Assembly (NCBI GenBank): GCA_025934775.1
Contig: JAICWO010000021.1
Span: forward strand, 16,813-80,812
Direction of reading: 5' to 3'
Source of the DNA: Gemmatimonadaceae bacterium
Lineage (GTDB): Bacteria; Gemmatimonadota; Gemmatimonadetes; Gemmatimonadales; Gemmatimonadaceae
Length of the DNA: 64,000 nt
Made by a program: the position numbers and the translations under genes. Below, piece by piece: positions 26,470-36,051 of this stretch (the first letter of the stretch is position 1; each line of letters begins with the position of its first letter). Under the pieces are notes generated by a model. That model searched no databases and had not been told where the DNA came from. It saw only the letters and a list, made by a program, of their open reading frames with translations.

Positions 26470-27309
26470 TTAGAATTCCAGATTTGAGAGATACTTATAA
26501 CTTGCGGCCGCGAAGGCGAGCGGATCGGCCGCCGAGTCGGATTCGACGAAGTAGTGCTCGATCCCGCGCGCCGCGGCGAAGATCGGCGTGAAGTCGATCG
26601 TGCCCTGCCCGACCACGTCCTGCGACGCGTCCGTCCACGGCGCGCGCCCGTCCTTCACGTGGAACATCTTGAAGCGGCCCGGATACCGGGCGAGCAGGTC
26701 GAGCGGCTTCGAGCCGCCGCTCACCGCCCAGTAGATGTCCATCTGATAGTTCACGAGCGACGGATCTGTTTCCTTCATCAGAATGTCGATCGGCAGAACG
26801 TCGCCGCTCTGCTTCACGATGTCGTTGTGATTGTGGAACGCGAAGCGAAAGCCCGCCTCGTGCACCCGCTTCGCCGCGTCGTTGAATTGCTGCGCGACCC
26901 GCTTCCAATCGTCGGCGGTCTGGTGCTGGCCGCGCGGCAGCGACGGCACCGTGATCCAATCGTGGCCGATCGTCTTCGCGTCGGCGAACGTCTTGTCGGG
27001 CGCGGTCATGATCGCTTCGTACGCGATGTGCGCCGACGGCGCCGCGAGCCCGTTCTGCGCGAGCATCGCGCGGACGTCGCTCGCCGCATGACCGTAGTAC
27101 CCCGCGAATTCGACTTCCCCGTACCCGATCTTCGCGATCTGCGCGAGCGTGCCCGCGAGATCGGCCGCCGCTTGCCGGCGGACCGTGTACAACTGGATGC
27201 CTATACGGTCGAGCTTGGCCGATGTCGGGAGACGAAGGAGACGATCGAATTGGGTCAGCCCCGCGGCGACAATGCCGAGGTGGCCGAGGAACGCGCGGCG
27301 ATTTTCCAT
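26470..27309 (-). CDS. Exported sugar phosphate isomerase/epimerase-like TIM-barrel protein
   Basis: The 279-aa protein begins with a short RR signal (ENRRAFLGHLGIVAAGL) and then an AP-endonuclease-2-type TIM barrel: IGIQLYTVRRQ, EVEFAGYYG, FAFHNHND (metal-binding His/Asn), MDIYWAVSGG, FKMFHVKD and YFVESDSA. Related proteins in 3-keto-sugar operons act as isomerases or hydratases on keto-sugars. It is the first gene of the seven-gene operon; the GMC start is 3 nt past its stop. A CATACTAG promoter-like word lies upstream at about 27325-27335. Confidence 0.85.
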   Translation of the reverse strand: MENRRAFLGHLGIVAAGLTQFDRLLRLPTSAKLDRIGIQLYTVRRQAAADLAGTLAQIAKIGYGEVEFAGYYGHAASDVRAMLAQNGLAAPSAHIAYEAIMTAPDKTFADAKTIGHDWITVPSLPRGQHQTADDWKRVAQQFNDAAKRVHEAGFRFAFHNHNDIVKQSGDVLPIDILMKETDPSLVNYQMDIYWAVSGGSKPLDLLARYPGRFKMFHVKDGRAPWTDASQDVVGQGTIDFTPIFAAARGIEHYFVESDSAADPLAFAAASYKYLSNLEF

Positions 27310-27382
27310 GGGAGTGAGGTTGGTAACTTGCTAGTATGCGCGCCGAACGTTGGGACGGCAACTGCGCGGCGCCAGCCAACCG

Positions 27383-27410
27383 TTGCGCCGTCATCCCGCG
27401 CCGTTAATCT
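27383..27410 (+). promoter_or_regulatory. Promoter with TTGCGC and TAATCT, leaderless spacing
   Basis: TTGCGC (27383-27388) and TAATCT (27405-27410) are 16 nt apart, and TAATCT is followed by 6 nt and the ATG of the GH20 gene. Transcription would start at or beside the start codon; no Shine-Dalgarno sequence is present. Confidence 0.6.
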
Positions 27411-27416
27411 CGTGGG

Positions 27417-29075
27417 ATGCGCCGACTCCTCGCCGCCTCGGTTCTCGCCGGTCTCGCCCTCGCGACTGCTGCCGCCGCGCAGACCATGAGTCCTATCGCC
27501 ATCATTCCGCGGCCCGTGTCGCTCACGCCGGCGCACGGAGCGTTCACTCTCACCGCGCGCACGACCATCTGGGCCGATCGCGCCGACAGCGCCGTTGCGC
27601 GCGGGTTCGCGCGCGACATTGCGCCGTCCACGGGCTACGATCTGCCCGTTCGCATCGGCGTCGGCGCGAGCGGCAACCGAATCATCTTCAAACGCGCCGC
27701 GCGGCGAGACACGACGCTCGGGCCCGAAGGCTATCGTCTCGACGTGCGGCCTGGCGTGGTGACGGTCACGTCGTCCGCGCCGGCCGGGGCGTTCTACGCG
27801 GTGCAGTCGCTCCGGCAGCTCCTCCCGGCGGCGATCTTCCGCGGCGCCGTCGTTCCGGATCAGCGATGGACGGCGCCCGCGGTGAGTATCACCGACCGGC
27901 CGCGGTTCGCCTGGCGCGGCATGCACCTCGACGTCTCGCGCCACTTCATGCCCAAGGAGTTCGTGAAGAAGTACATCGATCTCCTCGCCTTGCATAAAAT
28001 GAACGTCTTTCACTGGCATCTCACCGATGACCAGGGTTGGCGCATTCAAATTCTCAAATATCCGAGGCTCACCGAGGTCGGCGCGTGGCGCGCACACACA
28101 CTCGTTGGGCGGCCGCACGGCGACAGCACGCAGGACGTGTTCGACGCCAAGCCGCACGGCGGCTTCTACACGCAGGATGACATCCGCGAGGTCGTGGAGT
28201 ACGCGAAGGAGCGGTTCATCACGGTCGTCCCCGAGATCGAGATGCCCGGCCACTCCCAGGCGGCGATCGCGGCATATCCGGGCCTTGGCAACTTCGGCGA
28301 GACGATGCCGGTCTGGGATCGGTGGGGCGTCAGTAAGCATATTCTCAATCCGTCCGACACCACGATCGGATTCATGGAGGATGTGCTCACCGAGGTGATG
28401 GGTCTGTTCCCGAGCACCTTCATTCACACGGGCGGCGACGAGGCGGACAAGACGGAGTGGAAGGCGAGCCCGCGCGCCCAGGCGAAGATTCGCGCGTTGG
28501 GGCTCGCCCCGGACGATCCCGCCAATCCGCATGATGTCCGCGCCGAGAACGAGCTCCAGGGCTGGTTCACGAATCAGATCGACGCGTTCCTCACGGCGCA
28601 CGGCCGCCGGCTGGTCGGGTGGGACGAGATCCTGGACGGCGGCCTCGCGCCGCGCGCCGTCGTGATGTCATGGCGGGGCATCGATGGCGGAATCGCCGCG
28701 GCGCGCGCGGGCCACGATGTCGTCATGGCGCCGGGGAACTACACCTACTTCGATCATTATCAATCTGTGAATCAAGCCGCGGAGCCACTCGCCATCGGCG
28801 GCTATCTGCCGATCGACTCGGTGTACGCCTACGACCCGGTGCCGCCGCAGCTCGAGCCGCAGTACGCGATCCACGTCCTCGGCGCGCAGGGGCAGGTGTG
28901 GACGGAGTACATCCCCGATCCCAAGCAGGCCGAGTACATGGCGTTCCCGCGCGAGGCGGCGCTCGCCGAAGTCCTCTGGACGCCGCGCGACGAGAAGAAC
29001 TTCGCCGATTTCATGACGCGCCTCCCCGCCGACCTGGCGCGGCTCCAGGTACTGGATGTGAACTATCGGCGGTGA
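27417..29075 (+). CDS. GH20 beta-N-acetylhexosaminidase, secreted
   Basis: The 552-aa protein has a signal peptide (LLAASVLAGLALATAAAAQ), an N-terminal GH20b domain (about 25-150), and a GH20 TIM barrel from about 155: RFAWRGMHLDVSRHFMP, NVFHWHLTDDQGWRI, VVPEIEMPGHSQAAI. The catalytic Asp341-Glu342 pair sits in HTGGDEADK. It removes terminal GlcNAc or GalNAc from chitin, peptidoglycan or glycan fragments by substrate-assisted catalysis. It is convergent with the M24 peptidase gene (11-nt gap). Confidence 0.93.
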   Translation: MRRLLAASVLAGLALATAAAAQTMSPIAIIPRPVSLTPAHGAFTLTARTTIWADRADSAVARGFARDIAPSTGYDLPVRIGVGASGNRIIFKRAARRDTTLGPEGYRLDVRPGVVTVTSSAPAGAFYAVQSLRQLLPAAIFRGAVVPDQRWTAPAVSITDRPRFAWRGMHLDVSRHFMPKEFVKKYIDLLALHKMNVFHWHLTDDQGWRIQILKYPRLTEVGAWRAHTLVGRPHGDSTQDVFDAKPHGGFYTQDDIREVVEYAKERFITVVPEIEMPGHSQAAIAAYPGLGNFGETMPVWDRWGVSKHILNPSDTTIGFMEDVLTEVMGLFPSTFIHTGGDEADKTEWKASPRAQAKIRALGLAPDDPANPHDVRAENELQGWFTNQIDAFLTAHGRRLVGWDEILDGGLAPRAVVMSWRGIDGGIAAARAGHDVVMAPGNYTYFDHYQSVNQAAEPLAIGGYLPIDSVYAYDPVPPQLEPQYAIHVLGAQGQVWTEYIPDPKQAEYMAFPREAALAEVLWTPRDEKNFADFMTRLPADLARLQVLDVNYRR

Positions 29076-29086
29076 GCCGCGCCGCG

Positions 29087-30532
29087 CTACGGCACGATCC
29101 GCCGGCGCTGCTTCATGAGTGCTTCGATCTCGCCGATCTCGCGCGGCGCGGTGGAGATGCGCTCCACGCCTGTCTGCGTGATCACGTAATCGTCCTCGAT
29201 GCGCACGCCCGTGTTCTCGTACTTCTCCACCGCCGGCTTCACCTTCGCTATGAATGCCCGGTTCTTCGGCGTATCGGGCAGCGCGTCGAGCATCCGCGTG
29301 CTGATGTAGATCCCCGGCTCGATCGTGAACACGTCGCCGGGCTTGTACGTGTGATCGCCGTACGAGAACTGCGCCGGGTCGTGCACGGCGAGGCCAAGCC
29401 CGTGGCTGATGCCATGGATCATCCAGAACCCGGCCTGCGTGCACGATGCGGGCTGGTGTTGACAGTCGGCGTGCCACGGCGGATCGAGCGTCGCGTCCTC
29501 GCTCTCGATGAGGCCGAGCTTCGCCAGGCCGCGAGCGCGCACCGCGACGGACGAATCCTGCGCCGCCTGCGCGGATGATCCGGGCTTCGCATTGCGCTCC
29601 GCGGCCGCCTGCGCGTCGCGCACGAGTTGATAGATGGTGCGCTGCGCCGGGGTATACGTGCCGCTCACCGGGATCGTGCGGGTGATGTCCGCCGCATATC
29701 CCTCGTACTCGCCCGCCGCGTCCATCACCACCAAGTCACCGGGCTTCGCGGCGGCGCTGTCTTTCATGTAGTGCAGTTGCGTACCATCCACGCCGGCGCC
29801 CACGATCGACCCATAGGCCGGCCGCGACGCGCCGAGCCGTGTGAACTCGTACTCGAGCGCGGCGCGCAGCTCGTACTCGTGCTCGGGGTTCGCGGTGAGC
29901 ATCGCCGCCCGATGCCCCTCGGAGCTGATCTGCGCCGCCCGCTCGAGCAGCGCGATCTCCGCGGCGCTCTTCCTCGCGCGTAGTTGATCCACGATGGGAT
30001 GCGCATTCTTCACAACGATGCCGGGATGGCGCGCCGCGAGCTCGCGCACGAAGACGCGGCCGCGGGTGAGCGTGTCCGCGCGCGCGAAATCAGCATCCTC
30101 GAAATCGTCGAGCGTGTACACGGGCAGGCCAATCGTCGCGCACGAGTCCGCGAACGCGGGCAGCGCGGTCGACGCACGCGCCATCATGTGCAGCGTGTTC
30201 CGCACGGCCGCCGAGTCCGGACGCCAGCCGTAGTAGAACGCCATCCGCGGATCAGCCGGTGTGATGAATAGCGTCGGCGACCCAACGCCGTTGCGCACGA
30301 TCATCACCAACGCGGCATCGGGCTCGTCGAAGTTGGTGAGATAGTGAAACGCCGCGAGCTGATGGAAGGTGCCGAAATCCGTGACCGGCGTGCGACCACC
30401 AAACGCGATCACGACACCATTGCCGACGCGAGCGGCCAGCGAGTCGCGGCGCGCCGCGAACTCGCTGGCCGGGATCTGCGCCGCGAGCGGCGTCGCGGCG
30501 CAGGTGAGCAGCAGAATGGTCCGTTTGAGCAT
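29087..30532 (-). CDS. Secreted M24 metallopeptidase (Xaa-Pro aminopeptidase family)
   Basis: From ATG 30532 the 481-aa protein has a signal peptide (MLKRTILLLTCAATPLAAQ). An N-terminal aminopeptidase-P domain follows (GNGVVIAFGG ... FHYLTNFDEPDAALV), then the pita-bread fold with metal ligands in VVMDAAGEYEGYAADITRT, HGISHGLGLAVHDP, FTIEPGIYIS and TGVRIEDDYVIT. It would remove N-terminal residues preceding proline from peptides outside the cytoplasm. A GTG at 30547 overlaps the upstream M16 stop (GTGA), but ATG 30532 gives a better signal peptide and is preceded by GGGAG. It is cotranscribed with the M16 gene. Confidence 0.9.
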   Translation of the reverse strand: MLKRTILLLTCAATPLAAQIPASEFAARRDSLAARVGNGVVIAFGGRTPVTDFGTFHQLAAFHYLTNFDEPDAALVMIVRNGVGSPTLFITPADPRMAFYYGWRPDSAAVRNTLHMMARASTALPAFADSCATIGLPVYTLDDFEDADFARADTLTRGRVFVRELAARHPGIVVKNAHPIVDQLRARKSAAEIALLERAAQISSEGHRAAMLTANPEHEYELRAALEYEFTRLGASRPAYGSIVGAGVDGTQLHYMKDSAAAKPGDLVVMDAAGEYEGYAADITRTIPVSGTYTPAQRTIYQLVRDAQAAAERNAKPGSSAQAAQDSSVAVRARGLAKLGLIESEDATLDPPWHADCQHQPASCTQAGFWMIHGISHGLGLAVHDPAQFSYGDHTYKPGDVFTIEPGIYISTRMLDALPDTPKNRAFIAKVKPAVEKYENTGVRIEDDYVITQTGVERISTAPREIGEIEALMKQRRRIVP

Positions 30533-30543
30533 GGCTCCCGGGG

Positions 30544-33399
30544 TCACGGCGTCTTGGTCGATTTCTCCGGCAACAACTCGAACTGTGCGTAATTGCTCAT
30601 ATTAAAATACTGCTTCGCCGCCGCCTGCACCTGTGCCGGCGTCAGCGATTTGATCATGCCGGCGTACGGCTCGAGCAGCCCCGCGAGATCTTCGCCCGCC
30701 TGGTCGCGCGCCATGATGTTCCCGAACCAGTAGGCGTTCTGCTTGACGTCGACTTCGTGGCCGCGGAGAAACTCTTCCTTGGTCTTGTCGATATAACTCT
30801 GAGCTGGACCTTGCGTCTTCAGCGAGTCGATGATCGCGAACACCGTCTTCGAGAGCCTGTCCACGTTCTCCGGCGATGAATTGTACTCGACCTGGATCTG
30901 ATACTCCTGCCGCGGCGTTCGCGTGCAGCCGCCGCCGATGCTCGGGCTGTAGGCGCCGCCGAGCTGCTCGCGAAGCGTCTCGTCCAGCTTGATCTGCATC
31001 ACCTCGACCAGCGCGCGAATGGCGAGGCGCGTCTGCGGGTTGTACTCGCACGCTCCGGTGAACTCGATGATCGTGTTCGCTTTCGGCTCGACGCCCTTGT
31101 GCACGACACGCTCGACGACGCCCTTGGGCGGCTCGCCGCCGACGTCGCGAAAGGCTTCCTTGCGTCCGAGCGACGGGAGTGATGCGAGGTATTTCTCGAC
31201 GAGCGGCTTGAGCGCGGTCGTGTCCACGTTGCCGACGAACACGAACGTGAAGTCGCTCGCGTCGGCAAAGCGCTGTTTGTAGAACGCGAGCGCCTTCTCC
31301 GGATTCACCTCGGCAAAGCTCTGGGCGGTGAGCGGCCGCGCCCGGAAGGCGTGCGAGGTCATCGTCCACGAGACGGTGTCGCCGAAGACTTCATCGGGAT
31401 CCGAGCCGCGATTGGCGATGTACTGCTTGGCTTGCTCGTCGAACGCCTGAATCGCCGCGGTGTCCAGGCGCGGGGCCGTGAAGTCGAGATACGCGAGCTG
31501 CATCATCGTCTCCAGATCCTTTGGAGATGCGTGGCCGCTCAGCCCCTCGCCGGTCTCGCTGATCGTCGCACCGACCGACGCCACCTTGCCCGCGAGCTTC
31601 TTCTGTAAGTCGATGCGATTGAACTTGCCGATCCCGCTCAGCTCGATCAGTTGCGGCGCGAACGCGGCCGACATGAAATCCGAATCGCTCGCGAGCGAGC
31701 TGCCACCGTTGCTGTACCCGCCAAACAGGATCTCATCCGCCTTGAAGTCAGTCGGCTTGATCAGCACGCGTGCGCCGTTCGAGAGCTTCCATTCGGTGAC
31801 GTTCACCGCCGGATTGGTTTTGCTCGACACGATCGTGCCCGCCGGCCGCAGATTCTCGACCAGTGCACCGCTCGCGATGTTCTCCGTGTACGGCGTCACC
31901 TTCGCCTTCGCCGATTGATCGATTGCCGCGAGAATGTCGGCGCGAGTCGGTACTTTCACGCCGTCCTTGATCGGCGACTCGGCGATCACGATGCGGTTGT
32001 CGTCGGTGATCCAATTGCTCGCGAGCTTGTTCACGTCGGCGAGCGTGATGGTGGGCAGCAGCTCCTGCACGAGCTTGTACTCGGTTTCGATCCCGGGGAT
32101 CGCCGACTGCTCGAGGTAGTTGTCGATGTACTCCTGCACGAACGAGCCGGACTGCGTCTTGTCGCGCTCCGCGTACGCGCGCTCGTAGCCGCGGGCGAGG
32201 TTTTCCTTCGCGCGATCGAGTTCGGATTGCAGGAATCCGTACTGATCCGCGCGGCGCGCCTCCACGAGCAGCGCCTCGAGCCCGGTCGGAATGCCGCCGT
32301 CCTTCACGCCCGCTCCCAGCGTGAACGCGTCCGTGGTGCGCCCAATGAAATTCCCCTTTGACGCGCCCGCGCCGAGGAACGGCGCGTTCGGCTTCTGCGC
32401 AATCTCGTCGAGCCGATTGTTGAACATGCTCATGTAGAGACGTTCCATCATATCGCGCCGGAAGTCGCCGACCGTCTTGGTCTTTTCAGCCGGCAGCTTG
32501 AACATCAGCTCGACGTCCGAGCCCGTCGCTTCCTTGTCCGAGGCGATCGCGATCAGCGGCTGTGTGTTGCCGGGCACCGCCGCGATCGGCCGCTTGGGCG
32601 CGTTCACCCGCTTTGGAATGTCGGCGAAGTGCTTCTTGATCTCCGCTTCGATCGTCGCGGGATCGAAGTCGCCGACCGCGATCACCGCCTCGAGGTCCGG
32701 CCGATACCACTTGTCGTAGAAGGAGCGAAGGCGGGATGGCGTCGCCGTCATGATACTTTGCTCATTCCCGATCGGCAGGCGATCGGCGTAGAGCGAACCC
32801 TTGAGCGCGATCGGCAGCCACTCGTGGAGCATCCGGTCGCCGGCGCCTTTCCCGAGCCGCCACTCCTCGCGCACGACACCGCGCTCGTTCACCACTTCGG
32901 TCGAGTCGAGCGTCTCGCCGTGCGCCCAATCGTCGAGGATCGTGAACGCCTGGTCCACGATACGCGCGGTGTCGGTCGGAATCGGAAGGATGTACACCGT
33001 CTCGTCGAAGCCCGTCGATGCGTTGAGGTCCGCCCCGAACCGAACGCCGATCGACTGGAGATACTTCACGAGATCGTTCTTCTTGAAGTGCGTCGTGCCG
33101 TTGAACGCCATGTGCTCGATGAAGTGCGCGAGGCCGAGCTGCTGATCGGTCTCGAGGATCGAGCCCGCGTTCACGACGAGCCGGAGCTCGGCGCGATTTT
33201 CGGGCTTCTTGTTCTGGCGGATGTAGTAGCGGATGCCGTTCGGCAGCGTGCCGATGCGGACCTTGGGGTCGACCGGCAGAGGCGTGGTGAGCGCCGGCAC
33301 CGCCGCTGTTGCCGTGGATTTCGCCGGCTGCTGGGCAGTGAGCGCACCCGCGGAAGCAACCACGAGAGCCGCGGCCGAAGTAACGAAGACGTGTTTCAT
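30544..33399 (-). CDS. Secreted M16 (insulinase/pitrilysin) metallopeptidase
   Basis: The 951-aa protein has a signal peptide (FVTSAAALVVASAGALTAQ) and two tandem M16 units. The first carries the inverted zinc motif HxxEH as HFIEH (His92, Glu95, His96), with downstream Glu ligands in the ERGVVREEW region. The second, inactive half covers about 500-951 (EWKLSNGARVLIKPTDFKAD onward). The full-length two-unit arrangement matches periplasmic pitrilysins that degrade medium-size peptides. It is divergent from the S9 peptidase gene and leads into the M24 gene with overlapping codons. Confidence 0.92.
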   Translation of the reverse strand: MKHVFVTSAAALVVASAGALTAQQPAKSTATAAVPALTTPLPVDPKVRIGTLPNGIRYYIRQNKKPENRAELRLVVNAGSILETDQQLGLAHFIEHMAFNGTTHFKKNDLVKYLQSIGVRFGADLNASTGFDETVYILPIPTDTARIVDQAFTILDDWAHGETLDSTEVVNERGVVREEWRLGKGAGDRMLHEWLPIALKGSLYADRLPIGNEQSIMTATPSRLRSFYDKWYRPDLEAVIAVGDFDPATIEAEIKKHFADIPKRVNAPKRPIAAVPGNTQPLIAIASDKEATGSDVELMFKLPAEKTKTVGDFRRDMMERLYMSMFNNRLDEIAQKPNAPFLGAGASKGNFIGRTTDAFTLGAGVKDGGIPTGLEALLVEARRADQYGFLQSELDRAKENLARGYERAYAERDKTQSGSFVQEYIDNYLEQSAIPGIETEYKLVQELLPTITLADVNKLASNWITDDNRIVIAESPIKDGVKVPTRADILAAIDQSAKAKVTPYTENIASGALVENLRPAGTIVSSKTNPAVNVTEWKLSNGARVLIKPTDFKADEILFGGYSNGGSSLASDSDFMSAAFAPQLIELSGIGKFNRIDLQKKLAGKVASVGATISETGEGLSGHASPKDLETMMQLAYLDFTAPRLDTAAIQAFDEQAKQYIANRGSDPDEVFGDTVSWTMTSHAFRARPLTAQSFAEVNPEKALAFYKQRFADASDFTFVFVGNVDTTALKPLVEKYLASLPSLGRKEAFRDVGGEPPKGVVERVVHKGVEPKANTIIEFTGACEYNPQTRLAIRALVEVMQIKLDETLREQLGGAYSPSIGGGCTRTPRQEYQIQVEYNSSPENVDRLSKTVFAIIDSLKTQGPAQSYIDKTKEEFLRGHEVDVKQNAYWFGNIMARDQAGEDLAGLLEPYAGMIKSLTPAQVQAAAKQYFNMSNYAQFELLPEKSTKTP

Positions 33400-33579
33400 G
33401 GAGACCAGCTTTGGGGGATATGAAGAGGGCGGCCGCTAAGTATGAGACGCCCCCTGGCCGCCCAGCAACGGTTTTACCCGAACCGTACAGGCGCGTTTCA
33501 CGTGCGACCACTGCCGGTTGATCCTTGGGGCGTGTCCGGGCAAGTTCAGCGGTACGCCAACGTGCCTTTGAGGACCCAC

Positions 33580-35940
33580 ATGCGACTTCCTACAATGATA
33601 CTCTCGGCGGCTGCGCTCGCGGCCGCCGCCACTGTCCTTCCCGCGCAGCAGACCGTGACCGCGGCGGACTACTCCCGCGCCGAGCGGTTCCTGGCGCCCT
33701 CCACCACTCCGCTCGTGTTCGGCAACGCGCGCGCGACTTGGCTCCCGAACGACCAGCTATGGCTGCGCGACGTCACGCCGACGGGGGCTGACCTCGTCAT
33801 TCTCGATCCGGCGCGCGCATCGCGCACGAGCGTGTTCGCCAACGCGCAGCTCGCCGGCTCGATCGCGCAGGCACTCGGCAGCACGGCGGAAGCCCTGCGA
33901 CAGAGCACCACGCAGTCGTCGATCGAACAAGGCGGCCGCCTGGTGAACGTGATCATCTCCGGGCGCAGCGTCACGTGCGACATCGAGACCACGCGCTGCG
34001 GCGCCGCGGTCGACGCGCGCGAACGCGCCGGCGGCCGGTTCGGCGGACGCGGGGGTGGACGCGGCGCGACGAACGGCCGCCCGCCCGAGGTGCTCTCGCC
34101 GGACGGGAAGCGGGCCGCGTTCATTCGCGATTGGAATTTGTGGATGAGAGATGTAGCAACTGGGAAGGAGACCCAGCTCACGCACGACGGTGTGAAGGAC
34201 TTCGGCTACGCGACCGACAACGCCGGCTGGCAGAACAGCGACCGCGCGATTCTCGTCTGGTCGCCCGACTCGAAGAAGATCGCGACCTTCCAGGACGACC
34301 AGCGCCACGTCGGCGACATGTACCTCGTGTCGACCAAGATCGGCCATCCCGATCTCCGGGCGTGGAAGTACCCGCTCCCGGGCGACAGCGTGATCCCGAT
34401 GCTCCACCGCGTCGTGATCGACGTGACGAGCGAGAGCGCACCGAAGGTCATCCGCTTCCAGATGGCGCCCGATCCGCACCGTTCGACGCTCTGCGACGAC
34501 GTGGCCTGCCGCGGCGGCGAGTGGTCCGACGTGGAGTGGTATCCCGATGGCTCGCACGTCGCATTCGTCTCGACGTCGCGCGACCACAAGCACGAGGTAC
34601 TGCGAGTGGCGGACGCTGCCACGGGCGCGGTGCGCGACGTGATGCACGAAGACGTCGCGACGCAGTTCGAGTCGGGCAACGGCCGCGTGAACTGGCACGT
34701 GCTCCCCGTGAGCAACGAAGTGATCTGGTTCTCGGAGCGCGACAACTGGGGAAATCTCTATCTCTACGATCTGGCCACGGGCCAGCTCAAGCACGAGATC
34801 ACCAAGGGTCCGGGCAACGTCACGCAGCTCCTTCGCATCGACGACAAGAATCGGGAGCTCTACTTCCAGGGCGTGGGCAAGGAGTCGGGGCGCGATCCGT
34901 ACTTCCGGCACTTCTACAAGATCGGCATGGACGGCAATGGGCTCACGCTGCTCACGCCGGAGAACGCCGACCATGACGTGTCGCTCTCGCCGTCTGGTAA
35001 GTATCTACTTGATACTTATTCCACCCCGACGACGCCGCAGACCACGGTCGTTCGCGACATGAGCGGCGAGCTCGTCATGCAGGTGGAGAAAGCCGACATC
35101 TCGCGCCTCCTCGCGACCGGATGGAAGCCGCCAATGCCGATCACGGTAAAAGCGCGCGACGGGAAGACGGACCTGTATGGGCTGATGTACGTGCCCACCC
35201 ATCTCGATTCCACGAAGAAGTACCCGATCGTGAATCACATTTACCCCGGCCCGCAAACGGGCTCTGTCGGCGGACGATCGTTCTCGCCGGCGCGGGGCGA
35301 TGCGCAGGCGCTCGCCGAGCTCGGGTTCGTGGTCGTGGAGATCGACGGCATGGGCACACCGTGGCGATCCAAGTCATTCCATGACGCGTACTACGGCAAC
35401 ATGGGCGACAACACGCTTCCCGATCAGATCGCGGCTATGAAGGAGCTCGCGCAGCGCTACAAGTGGATCGACATCGACCGCGCGGGCATTTACGGTCACT
35501 CCGGCGGCGGCTTCGCCACGGCGGACGCGATGTTCCGCTATCCGGACTTCTTCAAGGTCGGCATCTCGGAATCCGGCAACCACGACAACCGCGAGTACGA
35601 AGACGATTGGGGCGAGCGCTATCAGGGTCTCGACAACGGGCACAACTACGACGACCAGGCGAACGAGAACATCGCGAAGAATCTCAAGGGCAAGCTGCTC
35701 CTCGCGCACGGAACGATGGACAACAACGTGCCACCGTACAACACGCTCCTCGTGGTCGACGCGCTGATCAAGGCGAACAAGGATTTCGATCTGATCTTGC
35801 TGCCCAACGAGCCGCACGGCTACGGCCCGGAATCCGACTACATGATGCGTCGGCGCTGGGATTACTTCGTCAAGAATCTCCTCGGCGCTGAGCCGCCAAA
35901 GGAATTCCAGATCGCGTCGCCGCGGAGAACACAGCCGTAA
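33580..35940 (+). CDS. Secreted S9 family prolyl dipeptidyl peptidase (DPP-IV-like)
   Basis: From ATG 33580 the 786-aa protein has a signal peptide (SAAALAAAATVLPAQQ), an eight-bladed DPP-IV N-terminal propeller with a GGRFGGRGGGRG insertion (about residue 150), and a C-terminal alpha/beta hydrolase. The catalytic Ser is in GIYGHSGGGFAT (about residue 642), the Asp lies near the AHGTMDNNVP turn, and the His is in LPNEPHGYGP. It removes N-terminal X-Pro or X-Ala dipeptides. The track extension to 33442 is rejected because it would bury the signal peptide. Two AT-rich rare-codon patches occur (34130-34170 and 34998-35018); the second is an exact palindrome. Confidence 0.92.
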   Translation: MRLPTMILSAAALAAAATVLPAQQTVTAADYSRAERFLAPSTTPLVFGNARATWLPNDQLWLRDVTPTGADLVILDPARASRTSVFANAQLAGSIAQALGSTAEALRQSTTQSSIEQGGRLVNVIISGRSVTCDIETTRCGAAVDARERAGGRFGGRGGGRGATNGRPPEVLSPDGKRAAFIRDWNLWMRDVATGKETQLTHDGVKDFGYATDNAGWQNSDRAILVWSPDSKKIATFQDDQRHVGDMYLVSTKIGHPDLRAWKYPLPGDSVIPMLHRVVIDVTSESAPKVIRFQMAPDPHRSTLCDDVACRGGEWSDVEWYPDGSHVAFVSTSRDHKHEVLRVADAATGAVRDVMHEDVATQFESGNGRVNWHVLPVSNEVIWFSERDNWGNLYLYDLATGQLKHEITKGPGNVTQLLRIDDKNRELYFQGVGKESGRDPYFRHFYKIGMDGNGLTLLTPENADHDVSLSPSGKYLLDTYSTPTTPQTTVVRDMSGELVMQVEKADISRLLATGWKPPMPITVKARDGKTDLYGLMYVPTHLDSTKKYPIVNHIYPGPQTGSVGGRSFSPARGDAQALAELGFVVVEIDGMGTPWRSKSFHDAYYGNMGDNTLPDQIAAMKELAQRYKWIDIDRAGIYGHSGGGFATADAMFRYPDFFKVGISESGNHDNREYEDDWGERYQGLDNGHNYDDQANENIAKNLKGKLLLAHGTMDNNVPPYNTLLVVDALIKANKDFDLILLPNEPHGYGPESDYMMRRRWDYFVKNLLGAEPPKEFQIASPRRTQP

Positions 35941-35980
35941 GCGCAGATGGCGGCAACGACCGCGATACAGTGAACGCATA

Positions 35981-36030
35981 AGAAAACCCTCAGGAGACTC
36001 CGGTGCACCGGATGGTCCTGAGGGTTTTCT
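35981..36030. terminator. Strong bidirectional hairpin terminator
   Basis: AGAAAACCCTCAGGA pairs with TCCTGAGGGTTTTCT around a GC-rich loop, with A- and T-tracts on either side, so it works in both directions. It lies between the convergent S9 peptidase and YdeI-like genes. Confidence 0.92.
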
Positions 36031-36051
36031 CATTTCCAATCGGTCACTGGG

